Shown: piece after piece, positions 53,525 to 61,570 of the stretch
Layout of the letters: every line of letters begins with the position of its first letter
Numbering within the stretch: the first letter of the stretch is position 1
Source: an uncultured Eubacteriales bacterium
Lineage (GTDB): Bacteria; Bacillota; Clostridia; Christensenellales; Aristaeellaceae
Assembly (NCBI GenBank): GCA_900315675.1
Contig: OMZY01000011.1
Location: 1 to 64,000 of the forward strand
Direction: 5' to 3'
DNA: 64,000 nt
Program-made: the position numbers and the translations under genes
The notes under the pieces: model-generated
Databases searched by the model: none
Seen by the model: only the letters and a program-made list of their open reading frames with translations
What the model was told of the DNA's origin: nothing

Positions 53525-54424
53525 ATGACCAGCAGACAAAAGCGGAAGCTGACAGAATTTCTGTTCCTGCTCCCCACGCTGATCGCCTTTCTGATGGTGA
53601 TCATCATCCCCTTCATCTTTGGTATTTATTACTCCTTCACTGACTGGCAGGGGACCGGCGCGGTTTCCCAGTCCGTCGGGTTTGCGAACTACCGGGCGAT
53701 CTTCCAGGAGCCGGGCTTCCTGCATTCCTTCCTGGTGACGCTGCTCTTTACGGTGCTGAATATCATCACCGTGAACGTGGTTGCTTTTGTGATCTCCCTG
53801 CTGGTAACCAGCGAGATCCGGGGACGGAATGTTTACCGGGCAGGTTTCTTCGTACCGAACCTGATCGGCGGTATCGTTCTGGGCCTGGTATGGCAGTTTA
53901 TTTTCTCCAATATCCTGCCGTCCATCGGACAGAGCCTCGGCCTGTCCACGCTGAGCAAATCCCTGATTTCCAACAAGGATACGGTCATGATTACCCTGGT
54001 TACGGTCAATACCTGGCAGTATGCCGGCTATATCATGCTGATTTATGTGGCGGCCATTCAGGGAATCTCCAAATCGGTCATGGAAGCCGCGGAAGTGGAC
54101 GGAGCACGCTACTGGACCCGGGTCAGAAAGATCCAGATCCCGCTGATGGCCAACGCGTTCACGATCTCCCTGTTCCTGACGCTGACCAACTCCTTCAAAA
54201 TGTACGATGTGAACGTGGCCCTGACAAACGGCGGCCCGGTATCCATCTTTATGATGAAGCCGGTGCAGGCGTCCGAGCTGCTGGCCCTGAACATCTACAA
54301 TACCGCGTTCAAATATAACAACATGGCGCAGGGCCAGGCCAAGGCTGTGATTTTCTTCATCGTCCTGACGATCTTCTCTGTGATCCAGGTTACCTGGAAC
54401 AAGAGCAAGGAGGTGGAGGCATAA
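53525..54424 (+). CDS. ABC sugar permease, MalF type (system 2)
   Basis: A 299-residue permease with six membrane helices starting FLFLLPTLIAFLMVIIIPFIFG. The ATPase-contacting EAA loop is EAAEVDGARYWTRVRKIQIP. ATG 53525 follows CGGGAGGG. Its stop overlaps the start of the next permease (TAATG), giving coupled translation. Confidence 0.93.
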   Translation: MTSRQKRKLTEFLFLLPTLIAFLMVIIIPFIFGIYYSFTDWQGTGAVSQSVGFANYRAIFQEPGFLHSFLVTLLFTVLNIITVNVVAFVISLLVTSEIRGRNVYRAGFFVPNLIGGIVLGLVWQFIFSNILPSIGQSLGLSTLSKSLISNKDTVMITLVTVNTWQYAGYIMLIYVAAIQGISKSVMEAAEVDGARYWTRVRKIQIPLMANAFTISLFLTLTNSFKMYDVNVALTNGGPVSIFMMKPVQASELLALNIYNTAFKYNNMAQGQAKAVIFFIVLTIFSVIQVTWNKSKEVEA

Positions 54425-55323
54425 TGGCAAAGCAGGCTGCTGCCCCCATTGAACGGATGGCGGGTTACAAACCCCATAACGGCCGCAAGATTGCGCTGGA
54501 AATCGTGACCTTCCTCCTCTTTGTCCTCTTCATGATGCCCTTTGTCATCGTGGTGTTCAACTCCATGCGGACGAACCAGGACATCATCAATGCCCCGGTG
54601 GGAGTGCCGACGGATATCGGGCAGATCGGACGGAACGTCGCGGAAATCTGGAACAATCCGAACTTCAATTTCCTCTCGGCACTGCGTGACTCTGTGATCA
54701 TCACCGTGATCTCCCTGGCTGTGATTTCGATCTTCTCTTCCATGGCGGCATGGGTGCTGGTGCGGAACAAAACCCGGTGGTCCAACCTGCTCTTTATGAG
54801 CTATGTGGCAGCCATGGTGATTCCGTTCCAGGTAGTCATGTTCCCCCTGCTGACCTGGTTCAAGAGCGTGGGAGATTTCCTGGGCATTCCGATGCTCCGG
54901 TCCTACCAGGGCATCATCTTCGCCTACCTGGGCTTCGGCGAGGCCATGTCGATCTTCATTTTCCACGGCTTCATCAAGGGCGTGCCGCTGGAACTGGAGG
55001 AAGCGGCGGATATCGACGGCTGCTCCCGGGCGGGCACTTTCTTCCGGATTGTGCTGCCGCTGCTCCAGCCGGTGTTTGTGACGGTCCTGGTGCTTAACGG
55101 CCTGTGGATCTGGAACGACTACCTGCTGCCTCTGCTGGTGCTCGGTGCCAGCGGCAATATCCGGACCATCCCTCTGGCGGTGCAGGGCTTCAACGGCGCC
55201 TATGTGAAGCAGTGGCATCTGATTATGACCTCGACGCTGCTGGCTATGCTGCCGATCGTGATCCTGTACCTTTTCGCCCAGAAGTATATTGTCCAGGGCA
55301 TGGTGGACGGGTCCATCAAGTAA
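54424..55323 (+). CDS. ABC sugar permease, MalG type (system 2)
   Basis: A 299-residue permease of normal length, with six membrane helices and the EAA loop EAADIDGCSRAGTFFRIVLP. The C-terminus FAQKYIVQGMVDGSIK is typical of MalG-like proteins. It forms the import channel with the preceding MalF-type protein. Unlike its system 1 counterpart it has no N-terminal extension. Confidence 0.93.
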   Translation: MAKQAAAPIERMAGYKPHNGRKIALEIVTFLLFVLFMMPFVIVVFNSMRTNQDIINAPVGVPTDIGQIGRNVAEIWNNPNFNFLSALRDSVIITVISLAVISIFSSMAAWVLVRNKTRWSNLLFMSYVAAMVIPFQVVMFPLLTWFKSVGDFLGIPMLRSYQGIIFAYLGFGEAMSIFIFHGFIKGVPLELEEAADIDGCSRAGTFFRIVLPLLQPVFVTVLVLNGLWIWNDYLLPLLVLGASGNIRTIPLAVQGFNGAYVKQWHLIMTSTLLAMLPIVILYLFAQKYIVQGMVDGSIK

Positions 55324-55338
55324 TCATCGGTCTTCTTC

Positions 55339-55368
55339 GGCGGGCTGTGTGTTCAGCCTGCCGTTTTT
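55339..55368 (+). terminator. Terminator after ABC system 2
   Basis: GGCGGGCTG (55339-55347) pairs with CAGCCTGCC (55354-55362) with one G-U pair, then GTTTTT. Read-through into the GH13 gene is likely, because no promoter is visible in the short gap. Confidence 0.65.
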
Positions 55369-55396
55369 CACTCTGACAGCAATGAGGTGATCCGCT

Positions 55397-57076
55397 ATGA
55401 ACAATGAAAAACGCGTCTGGTGGAAGGAAGCGGTGGTCTATCAGATTTATCCCCGGAGCTTTGCGGATTCAAACGGCGACGGAATCGGGGATCTGAACGG
55501 GATTACGGCGCATCTGGACTACCTGAAGAACCTGGGAATCGATGTGATCTGGGTTTCCCCGGTCTATGCTTCCCCGAACCATGACAACGGCTATGACATC
55601 TCCGACTACCGGGCCATTATGAAGGAATTCGGCACGATGGAGGATTTCGACCGGATGCTGGAAGGAATCCATGCCCGGGGAATGAAACTGGTGATGGACC
55701 TGGTGGCCAACCACTCCTCGGATGAGCATGCCTGGTTTGTGGAAAGCCGGAAGGGGAAGGACAATCCCTACCGGGATTACTACATCTGGCAGGACGGAAA
55801 GAACGGCGGACCGCCCAACAACTGGGGCTCCTGCTTTTCCGGCTCCGCCTGGGAGAAGGATGAGGCCAGCGGCCAGTATTACCTGCACCTGTTTACCAAA
55901 GAACAGCCGGACCTGAACTGGGCCAATCCGAAGGTCCGGGAGGGCGTGTTTGATATGATGCGCTGGTGGTGCGACAAGGGTGTGGACGGCTGGCGCATGG
56001 ACGTGATCAGCATGATCGGCAAGGAGAATTATGACGACGGTCCGGTGGCACCCGGCGCGCTGTACGGAAGCTTTGAGCCTTCCTGCCAGCACACGGAAAC
56101 CACGCACCGCTATCTGCGGGAGATGCGCCGGGAGGTGCTGGACAGGTATAACCTGCTGACGGTGGGTGAAGCCGGCGGAACCGTGGAGGGCGCGATCCGG
56201 TATGCCAACGAGGACGGATCGGAGCTGGACATGATCTTCTCCTTTGAACACAATGACGGACTGAATGACGGCACGGAACTGGGCAAGTGGAGCGATCACG
56301 GCGCGCCGCTGAAGGATGTTCGGGCGGCCTTCAACCGCTGGCAGACGGGACTGCAGGGGAAAGCCTGGAATACGGTGTACCTGGGGAACCATGACCAGCC
56401 CCGGCAGGTCAGCCGGTACGGCAACGACAGTGAGCTTTTCCGGGCCGTCAGCGCCAAGATGCTGGCCACCATGATCCATATGATGCGGGGAACGCCCTAT
56501 GTGTACCAGGGAGAGGAGCTGGGCATGACCAACGCCTACTTTACCCGCCTGGATCAGTACGAGGATGTGGAAGTGCATAATGCCTGGCACCAGTGGGTGG
56601 AATCCGGCCTGGTGGACGGCCAGGACATGATGCGCTGGTTTGCCCGGATTGCCCGGGATAACGCCCGGACGCCCATGCAGTGGAACGCGGAGAAAAATGC
56701 CGGCTTTACCACCGGAACCCCGTGGCTGCCGGTCACCGGGAATTATCCGATCATCAACGCGGAACGGGAGGTCAATGATCCGGACAGCGTATATCACTAT
56801 TACCGGAAACTGATCGAACTGCGTCATCAGTATCCGATCGTTGTGTACGGTGAATTTGTCCCTCTGCTGGAGGAAGATCCGGATGTATATGCCTATGCCC
56901 GCGTGCTGGACGGGCAGCGCCTGACGGTGCTGCTGAACTGGACCGACAGAACGGTAGCCTGCCCCCTGGCCGGAGAACTGACAGGGCAGGAACTGATTTC
57001 CAATTATCCGACGCATCAGGCCGGTAAGCTGCAGCCTTATGAGGCAAGGGTGATCCTGAACAAGGGCATAAGCTGA
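55397..57076 (+). CDS. malL: GH13 alpha-glucosidase (oligo-1,6-glucosidase type)
   Basis: A 559-residue intracellular hydrolase of GH13 subfamily 31-like sequences. Start motif WWKEAVVYQIYPRSF, catalytic D202 in GWRMDVIS, E258 in TVGEAGG and D333 in GNHDQPR are all in place. DLVANHSSDEHAWF and the GDLNGI calcium-loop region are typical. The valine/alanine pattern next to the nucleophile (MDVIS) is that of enzymes preferring alpha-1,6 links, but maltase or trehalose-6-phosphate activity cannot be ruled out. It lies behind ABC system 2 and should cleave its imported sugars. Confidence 0.88.
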   Translation: MNNEKRVWWKEAVVYQIYPRSFADSNGDGIGDLNGITAHLDYLKNLGIDVIWVSPVYASPNHDNGYDISDYRAIMKEFGTMEDFDRMLEGIHARGMKLVMDLVANHSSDEHAWFVESRKGKDNPYRDYYIWQDGKNGGPPNNWGSCFSGSAWEKDEASGQYYLHLFTKEQPDLNWANPKVREGVFDMMRWWCDKGVDGWRMDVISMIGKENYDDGPVAPGALYGSFEPSCQHTETTHRYLREMRREVLDRYNLLTVGEAGGTVEGAIRYANEDGSELDMIFSFEHNDGLNDGTELGKWSDHGAPLKDVRAAFNRWQTGLQGKAWNTVYLGNHDQPRQVSRYGNDSELFRAVSAKMLATMIHMMRGTPYVYQGEELGMTNAYFTRLDQYEDVEVHNAWHQWVESGLVDGQDMMRWFARIARDNARTPMQWNAEKNAGFTTGTPWLPVTGNYPIINAEREVNDPDSVYHYYRKLIELRHQYPIVVYGEFVPLLEEDPDVYAYARVLDGQRLTVLLNWTDRTVACPLAGELTGQELISNYPTHQAGKLQPYEARVILNKGIS

Positions 57077-57104
57077 CCGGAAGAAAAAATCACACAGGAT
57101 CAGA

Positions 57105-57136
57105 CACCCGCCGGAACCTCCGGCGGGTGCTTTTTT
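57105..57136 (+). terminator. Terminator of the GH13 gene
   Basis: CACCCGCCGG (57105-57114) pairs with CCGGCGGGTG (57120-57129), then six T. Confidence 0.9.
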
Positions 57137-57207
57137 GCGCAAAAATGAAAAAGAAATGCAAAAATGTAAATAAACACGAAAAACGCAAAAGAATGTGAGC
57201 CGGTCTC

Positions 57208-57236
57208 TTGAAAAAGTAATGTTTAGACGGTACAAT
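57208..57236 (+). promoter_or_regulatory. Promoter of the GH1 gene
   Basis: TTGAAA (57208-57213), 17 nt, TACAAT (57231-57236), 34 bp before the start codon. Confidence 0.7.
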
Positions 57237-57270
57237 AGTCCAGATTTGTTTAAAAAAGGAGACTGTTTGA

Positions 57271-58629
57271 ATGAGTTTTCCGAAGAATTTTATCTGGGGC
57301 ACCGCAACAGCCTCGTTTCAGATAGAAGGCGCATGGGATGAGGATGGGAAAAGCCCGAGCAACTGGGACGAATTCTGCGAGCAGCCAGACGCAATCAGCG
57401 ATCACTCCAACGGCAGGATCGCCTGTGACCACTATCACCGTTTCCGGGAAGACGTGGCCCTGATGGCGGCCCATGGTATCCGGAATTACCGCTTCTCTGT
57501 TTCCTGGCCGCGGATTCTGCCGGAGGGAACCGGCAAGGTGAACGAAGCGGGCGTCGCTTTCTATAACCAGCTGATTGACTGCCTGCTGGAAAACGGGATC
57601 CGTCCCTGGATGACCATCTATCACTGGGATATGCCCGCCTGCCTGGAAAAGAAGGGCGGCTGGGTCAGCGAACAGATGCCGGACTGGTTTGCGGAATATA
57701 CCGGTGTGCTGGCAGACCGTTTCGGGGACCGGGTGAAGGACTTCTTCACCATCAACGAACCCCAGTGCATTATTGGCCTGGGCTATATGACCGGCGGATT
57801 TGCGCCGGGGCTGAAGCTGGGGCTGAAGGAACAGGTAACCGCCTGCCATAACCTGCTGAAAAGCCATGGCCGCGCCTGCCAGGTGCTGCGGGAAAAAGTA
57901 AAGGACGTCCGGATCGGCTACGCGCCCTGCGGCGGCGTGGTGATCCCGAAGGACGAAAACAATCCCGCGGACGTGGAAGCTGCGCGGAAAGCCTATTTTA
58001 CCGTGGAGAAGAGCAGCCCCGCTTTCTCCGTGGCCTGGTTCAGCGATCCGGTGGTCCTGGGGAAATATCCGGAAGACGGCCTGAAGTATTTCGGGCAGTA
58101 TCTGCCGGAGGGCTGGCAGGAGGACCTGAAGCTGATCTGCCAGAAGCTGGATTTCTACGCCCAGAATATCTATGAAGGACGGGAAGTCCGCGCGGCGGAA
58201 AATGAAGACGGGTATGAAACAGTACCGTACCCGGCGGGCCATCCCCGGACGGCCTGCGGCTGGCCTGTGACGCCCCGCGCCCTGTACTGGGGACCGCGCT
58301 ATCTCTGGGAGCGGTATCAGGTACCGTTCCTCATCAGTGAGAACGGTATGTCCAGCCATGACTGCGTGATGCTGGACGGGAAAGTGCATGATCCGCACCG
58401 GATTGACTACCTGCACCGCTACATCCGGGAATACCGGCGCGCGGGAGAGGACGGCGTGGACATCCGCGGCTATTTCTGCTGGAGCCTGATGGACAACTTC
58501 GAATGGGCCAGGGGTTATTCCGAACGCTTTGGCCTGGTGTATGTGGATTACCCGACCGGCAAGCGCATCCCCAAGGACAGCCTTGCCTGGTATGTGGAGA
58601 CGGTCCGCACCAACGGCGAAAACCTGTAA
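57271..58629 (+). CDS. bglA: GH1 beta-glucosidase
   Basis: A 452-residue retaining glycosidase of family 1, cytosolic. N-terminal FPKNFIWGTATASFQIEGAW, acid/base E163 in TINEPQ and nucleophile E357 in LISENGM define the family. The end SLMDNFEWARGYSERFGLVYVD forms the aglycone site; the residues there are of the type seen in glucosidases rather than 6-phospho-glucosidases, but this is tentative. It has its own promoter and terminator and probably hydrolyses cellobiose or other beta-glucosides. Confidence 0.92.
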   Translation: MSFPKNFIWGTATASFQIEGAWDEDGKSPSNWDEFCEQPDAISDHSNGRIACDHYHRFREDVALMAAHGIRNYRFSVSWPRILPEGTGKVNEAGVAFYNQLIDCLLENGIRPWMTIYHWDMPACLEKKGGWVSEQMPDWFAEYTGVLADRFGDRVKDFFTINEPQCIIGLGYMTGGFAPGLKLGLKEQVTACHNLLKSHGRACQVLREKVKDVRIGYAPCGGVVIPKDENNPADVEAARKAYFTVEKSSPAFSVAWFSDPVVLGKYPEDGLKYFGQYLPEGWQEDLKLICQKLDFYAQNIYEGREVRAAENEDGYETVPYPAGHPRTACGWPVTPRALYWGPRYLWERYQVPFLISENGMSSHDCVMLDGKVHDPHRIDYLHRYIREYRRAGEDGVDIRGYFCWSLMDNFEWARGYSERFGLVYVDYPTGKRIPKDSLAWYVETVRTNGENL

Positions 58630-58638
58630 GAACTGAAA

Positions 58639-58672
58639 AACCTTCCCGGCAGTATACCGGGAAGGTTTTTTT
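58639..58672. terminator. Bidirectional terminator
   Basis: AACCTTCCCGG (58639-58649) pairs with CCGGGAAGGTT (58657-58667), with T7 on the plus strand and A-rich sequence (Ts on the minus strand) on the other side; it serves both convergent genes. Confidence 0.9.
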
Positions 58673-58689
58673 GTATTGCTTTCCGCCGG

Positions 58690-59520
58690 TCAGATGCCGA
58701 CGCCGGCTTCCGCCGCCTTTGCCGCGACGTAATCATAGGCGCGCCGGTATTCTTCGAAAGTGGTCATGTGCTCCAGCAGGACGGGAGCGTCTGCGGGAAG
58801 ATACCTGTCAATGATCCGCAGTACGCGGACAAAGTCCAGGGAGCCTTCGCCGGGGGAACACTCATGCAGCACGGTGGTGAGCTGCATCGGATCCATCCGG
58901 GAATCCTTCAGGTGGGTGCTTTTGATGTACGGACCCAGCCTGCTGAAGCATTCCTCTATGAAGCCTTCCGCGTCCAGGAAGCGACGGGGGCAGTTGATCA
59001 TATTCACAAAATCCATATGGACCGCGAACTGCTTCCGGTCCACATCCCGCATCAGCTGCAGGCAGACGTCCGGGCTGTCCGGAATCATCCAGGGCATGGG
59101 CTCCAGGCAGTAGAAGGTTTTTTTCGGGTTCACCCGGTCGATGATCTCCCGGATGGAGGCAACCAGCCGCCGGTACATGGAGTCCGAGAAATTGCCGGGA
59201 TCCGCCGCGTCCCAGCCGAAGGGACTTTCCGTACCGGCAATGTTCACGCAGCAGGGAACGGACAGATTCTCGGCCAGCTGAAGCTGGCGGACGGCATAAT
59301 CCAGGTTGGCGGAACCTTCTGCCGGATCAAAAGGATTCCGCCAGACGCCGACCTCGGCGATGACTGTGTCATGCTTTTCGATGATCCGGAGAAGCCGTTC
59401 GGTCTCCTCCCGGGGAGTGTCGCAGGTAAAGGGCGCGGTAATGGCCCGGAAACCGGACTGAACCAGCCGGTTTTCCCATTCCGCCGGATGATCGCAGCAA
59501 ACTGTTCCGCCTAAACGCAT
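58690..59520 (-). CDS. Sugar phosphate isomerase/epimerase-like TIM barrel protein
   Basis: A 276-residue protein of the xylose-isomerase-like TIM barrel superfamily (AP_endonuc_2 type). The metal-ligand pattern is visible as EVGVWRNPFD, CLEPMPW, VHMDFVNMIN and STHLKDSRMD, with a final LLEHM, giving the usual Glu/Asp/His set. Members isomerise or dehydrate sugars and inositols; the substrate is unknown. ATG 59520 follows AAAGGAAT; the frame is open upstream through non-conserved residues. Confidence 0.8.
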   Translation of the reverse strand: MRLGGTVCCDHPAEWENRLVQSGFRAITAPFTCDTPREETERLLRIIEKHDTVIAEVGVWRNPFDPAEGSANLDYAVRQLQLAENLSVPCCVNIAGTESPFGWDAADPGNFSDSMYRRLVASIREIIDRVNPKKTFYCLEPMPWMIPDSPDVCLQLMRDVDRKQFAVHMDFVNMINCPRRFLDAEGFIEECFSRLGPYIKSTHLKDSRMDPMQLTTVLHECSPGEGSLDFVRVLRIIDRYLPADAPVLLEHMTTFEEYRRAYDYVAAKAAEAGVGI

Positions 59521-59798
59521 CAGATATTCCTTTCCGCGGCAAGCCGGCCATGACGCCGGGTTTTCCGCTGTCCGTCGGATCCTGTTATGAAACTGAGACC
59601 GTTTGCCCGTAGTATACCATAGATGCGGACAGCCGAAAAGCGCGGAAAGACTTGTGAAGGCCCCTGTTTTGTGGTAAGGTATCCATAACGTCAGGAAAGA
59701 GAATATACCCGGGATCGCAGAGAAACCGGAAGGCTTTTTCATGACATGCTGACAATGTTTTCAGCCGGAACCGATTACCGGATGAGGGGGATATTTCG
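59521..59798. other. 278-bp divergent intergenic region
   Basis: No gene is supported. TATACT at 59617-59612 on the minus strand is a possible -10 for the TIM-barrel gene; on the plus strand only weak hexamers precede the binding-protein gene, whose ribosome-binding site is GAGGGGG. Confidence 0.5.
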
Positions 59799-61322
59799 AT
59801 GCGGAAACTGACGGCACTGCTGCTGGTGCTTGTGATGCTGACCGGGCTGGTCTCCACCGCCGCGGCGAAAACGGCTTATACGCTGGATATCTACTGGATT
59901 GCGAACAAGGATGACCCGGCAATCCGCGCCGGGGTGGAGGAAGCGATCAACGAATATCTTGCCGAACTGTATGAAGGCCGGCAGGTGAAGGCCAACATGC
60001 GGGTTTCCTTCCATCTGGTTCCCTGGGATCCGGCCTGGACGGAGCAGGCGATCGGCGCGCTGCTGAATGACGAAAAGATCGACCTGATCTTTACCGCGGA
60101 CTGGGAAGGCTATGTGCAGGAGATCCAGGCGAGAAAGCTGGTACCGCTGGGGGACCTGCTGGACAATTACGGCGGGGATATCCTGGCCAGCCTGCCCGCG
60201 GATTTCCTCGAAGGCGTGAAGTATAACGGACAGATATACGGCATTCCCACCTACAAGGAGCTGTGCGTTCCCACCGGTCTGATCGTGAACAAAACGGCTG
60301 CGGCACAGATCGGCTGGGATCCGGACAAGGATCCGGTCAGGACCACGGAGGAGCTGGAGCCTTACCTGGCAAAATACAAGGCGCTGTATCCGGATAAGTA
60401 TCCCTACCTGATGGAGCAGGGCCGCTGGTCTGATGAACCCTGGGGCCATGACTGGATCGGGCTGAAGGGCGATGTGCTGTCCATGAAATATGCCGGTGAT
60501 GAAAACGGCCGGTTTGATGAGACGGTTTACAGTATTTATGAGACAGATGTTCAGGAAGCCCATATCCGCCTGATGTATCGCTGGGCGCAGCTGGGTTATA
60601 TCGCGCCGGACGCCGCCACCTATGACTATAACGGCATTTTCGGCACGGGAGATTTCCTGGTTTTTACCCAGCCGCTGAAGGGAAACGGGATCAAGTCCAC
60701 GGAAATGTATGCTGCCAACAAGGCGGCCGGCGTGCCTGATTTCGAGTGCACAGAGATTACGATGCAGGATCTTTACAAGGTAACCTGCCAGGCGGGCGGC
60801 TCCATGTTCGCCATTCCGAAGAGCAGCAAGAAAAAGGACGCTGCCATGCAGTACCTGAACCTGATGCACAGCGATCCGGTGCTGGTGAACCTGATGCTCT
60901 TCGGCCGGGAAGGGGTTAACTACTACAAGGTCAACGAGACACAGGTGGAGCTGGCAGCGGACGCCAACTGGTACGGGCTGCACGGCGGGGCCTGGACGGT
61001 CGGGGATACCGCGCTGCAGTATGTGCTGACGACCGAGAAGCCGGACAAGAATCTCCTGCTGCAGGAGTACGGCAACGACGCGCCGAAAACCGCTTCCTAC
61101 GGATTCCGGTTCAACAAGAAACCGGTGGCGGATATCGTGGACGCGGTGGAAGCGGTTGTGGAGGAATACCGCATTCCGCTGATGGTGGGCGCGGTGGATC
61201 CGGATGATCCGGTTAAGGGCCTGGAGGCTTTCCGCAAGGCCCTGAAGGACGCCGGGATTGAGGAGCTGAAACGGGAAGTGGAAGACCAGTACGAAATCTG
61301 GACGATCGAAACCAAGAAATAA
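59799..61322 (+). CDS. Orphan ABC substrate-binding protein, DUF3502 type
   Basis: A 507-residue binding protein. Signal peptide residues 1-23 (cleavage after AAA, no lipobox). The N-terminal part resembles family 1 binders; the C-terminal ~150 residues, with YGFRFNKKPVADIVDAVEAVVEEY and GIEELKREVEDQYEIW shortened here as landmarks, match the DUF3502 region of lipoprotein LipO-like binders. These usually pair with LplB/LplC-type permeases, but none follows: the next genes on this strand are absent and the iron genes are on the other strand. It may use permeases encoded elsewhere. Confidence 0.82.
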   Translation: MRKLTALLLVLVMLTGLVSTAAAKTAYTLDIYWIANKDDPAIRAGVEEAINEYLAELYEGRQVKANMRVSFHLVPWDPAWTEQAIGALLNDEKIDLIFTADWEGYVQEIQARKLVPLGDLLDNYGGDILASLPADFLEGVKYNGQIYGIPTYKELCVPTGLIVNKTAAAQIGWDPDKDPVRTTEELEPYLAKYKALYPDKYPYLMEQGRWSDEPWGHDWIGLKGDVLSMKYAGDENGRFDETVYSIYETDVQEAHIRLMYRWAQLGYIAPDAATYDYNGIFGTGDFLVFTQPLKGNGIKSTEMYAANKAAGVPDFECTEITMQDLYKVTCQAGGSMFAIPKSSKKKDAAMQYLNLMHSDPVLVNLMLFGREGVNYYKVNETQVELAADANWYGLHGGAWTVGDTALQYVLTTEKPDKNLLLQEYGNDAPKTASYGFRFNKKPVADIVDAVEAVVEEYRIPLMVGAVDPDDPVKGLEAFRKALKDAGIEELKREVEDQYEIWTIETKK

Positions 61323-61328
61323 AAAGCA

Positions 61329-61352
61329 AAGGCGCTCCGGAAGGAGCGCCTT
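61329..61352. terminator. Hairpin terminator, mainly for the feo genes
   Basis: AAGGCGCTCC (61329-61338) pairs with GGAGCGCCTT (61343-61352). The T-rich tail (TGCTTTTT) is on the minus-strand side, downstream of the feo unit. Confidence 0.75.
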
Positions 61353-61355
61353 CGC

Positions 61356-61398
61356 AATTAACAATGAATAATTAACAATTAACAATTCATAATGAATG
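61356..61398. repeat. Heptanucleotide repeat at the feo 3' end
   Basis: ACAATTA and AACAATG type 7-mers repeat through 61358-61386 and run into the end of the small feo gene. Confidence 0.7.
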
Positions 61399-61560
61399 CT
61401 CTGTTTTCTTTTGACAAACAGATTGGCTGCACAGGGAGCAGTTACCGCAGGAACCGCAGCAGCTGCTTTTTCCTTCCGCCTTCCGTTTCCGTGCGCGGAA
61501 GAAGGCAAAGCCGGCAATGCCGGCAATGGCCAGCAGGATCAGGATATCCCAGAGATTCAT
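61387..61560 (-). CDS. FeoB-associated Cys-rich membrane protein
   Basis: A 57-residue protein: a membrane helix (residues 3-22, LWDILILLAIAGIAGFAFF), a basic stretch RARKRK, and a cysteine cluster CCGSCGNCSLC plus a further Cys. This is the FeoB_associated family that accompanies feoB in Firmicutes; a role in iron handling at the membrane is presumed, not shown. ATG 61560 follows GGAGGAC. It begins 10 bp after the feoB stop codon. Its last codons come from the adjoining repeat array. Confidence 0.88.
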   Translation of the reverse strand: MNLWDILILLAIAGIAGFAFFRARKRKAEGKSSCCGSCGNCSLCSQSVCQKKTEHSL

Positions 61561-61570
61561 AGCGTCCTCC

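Noticed and set aside
290-61398. CRISPR array
   Set aside because: Repeats in the window are either 7-nt tandem units or widely separated 105-bp elements; none shows regular repeats with unique spacers, and no cas genes are present.
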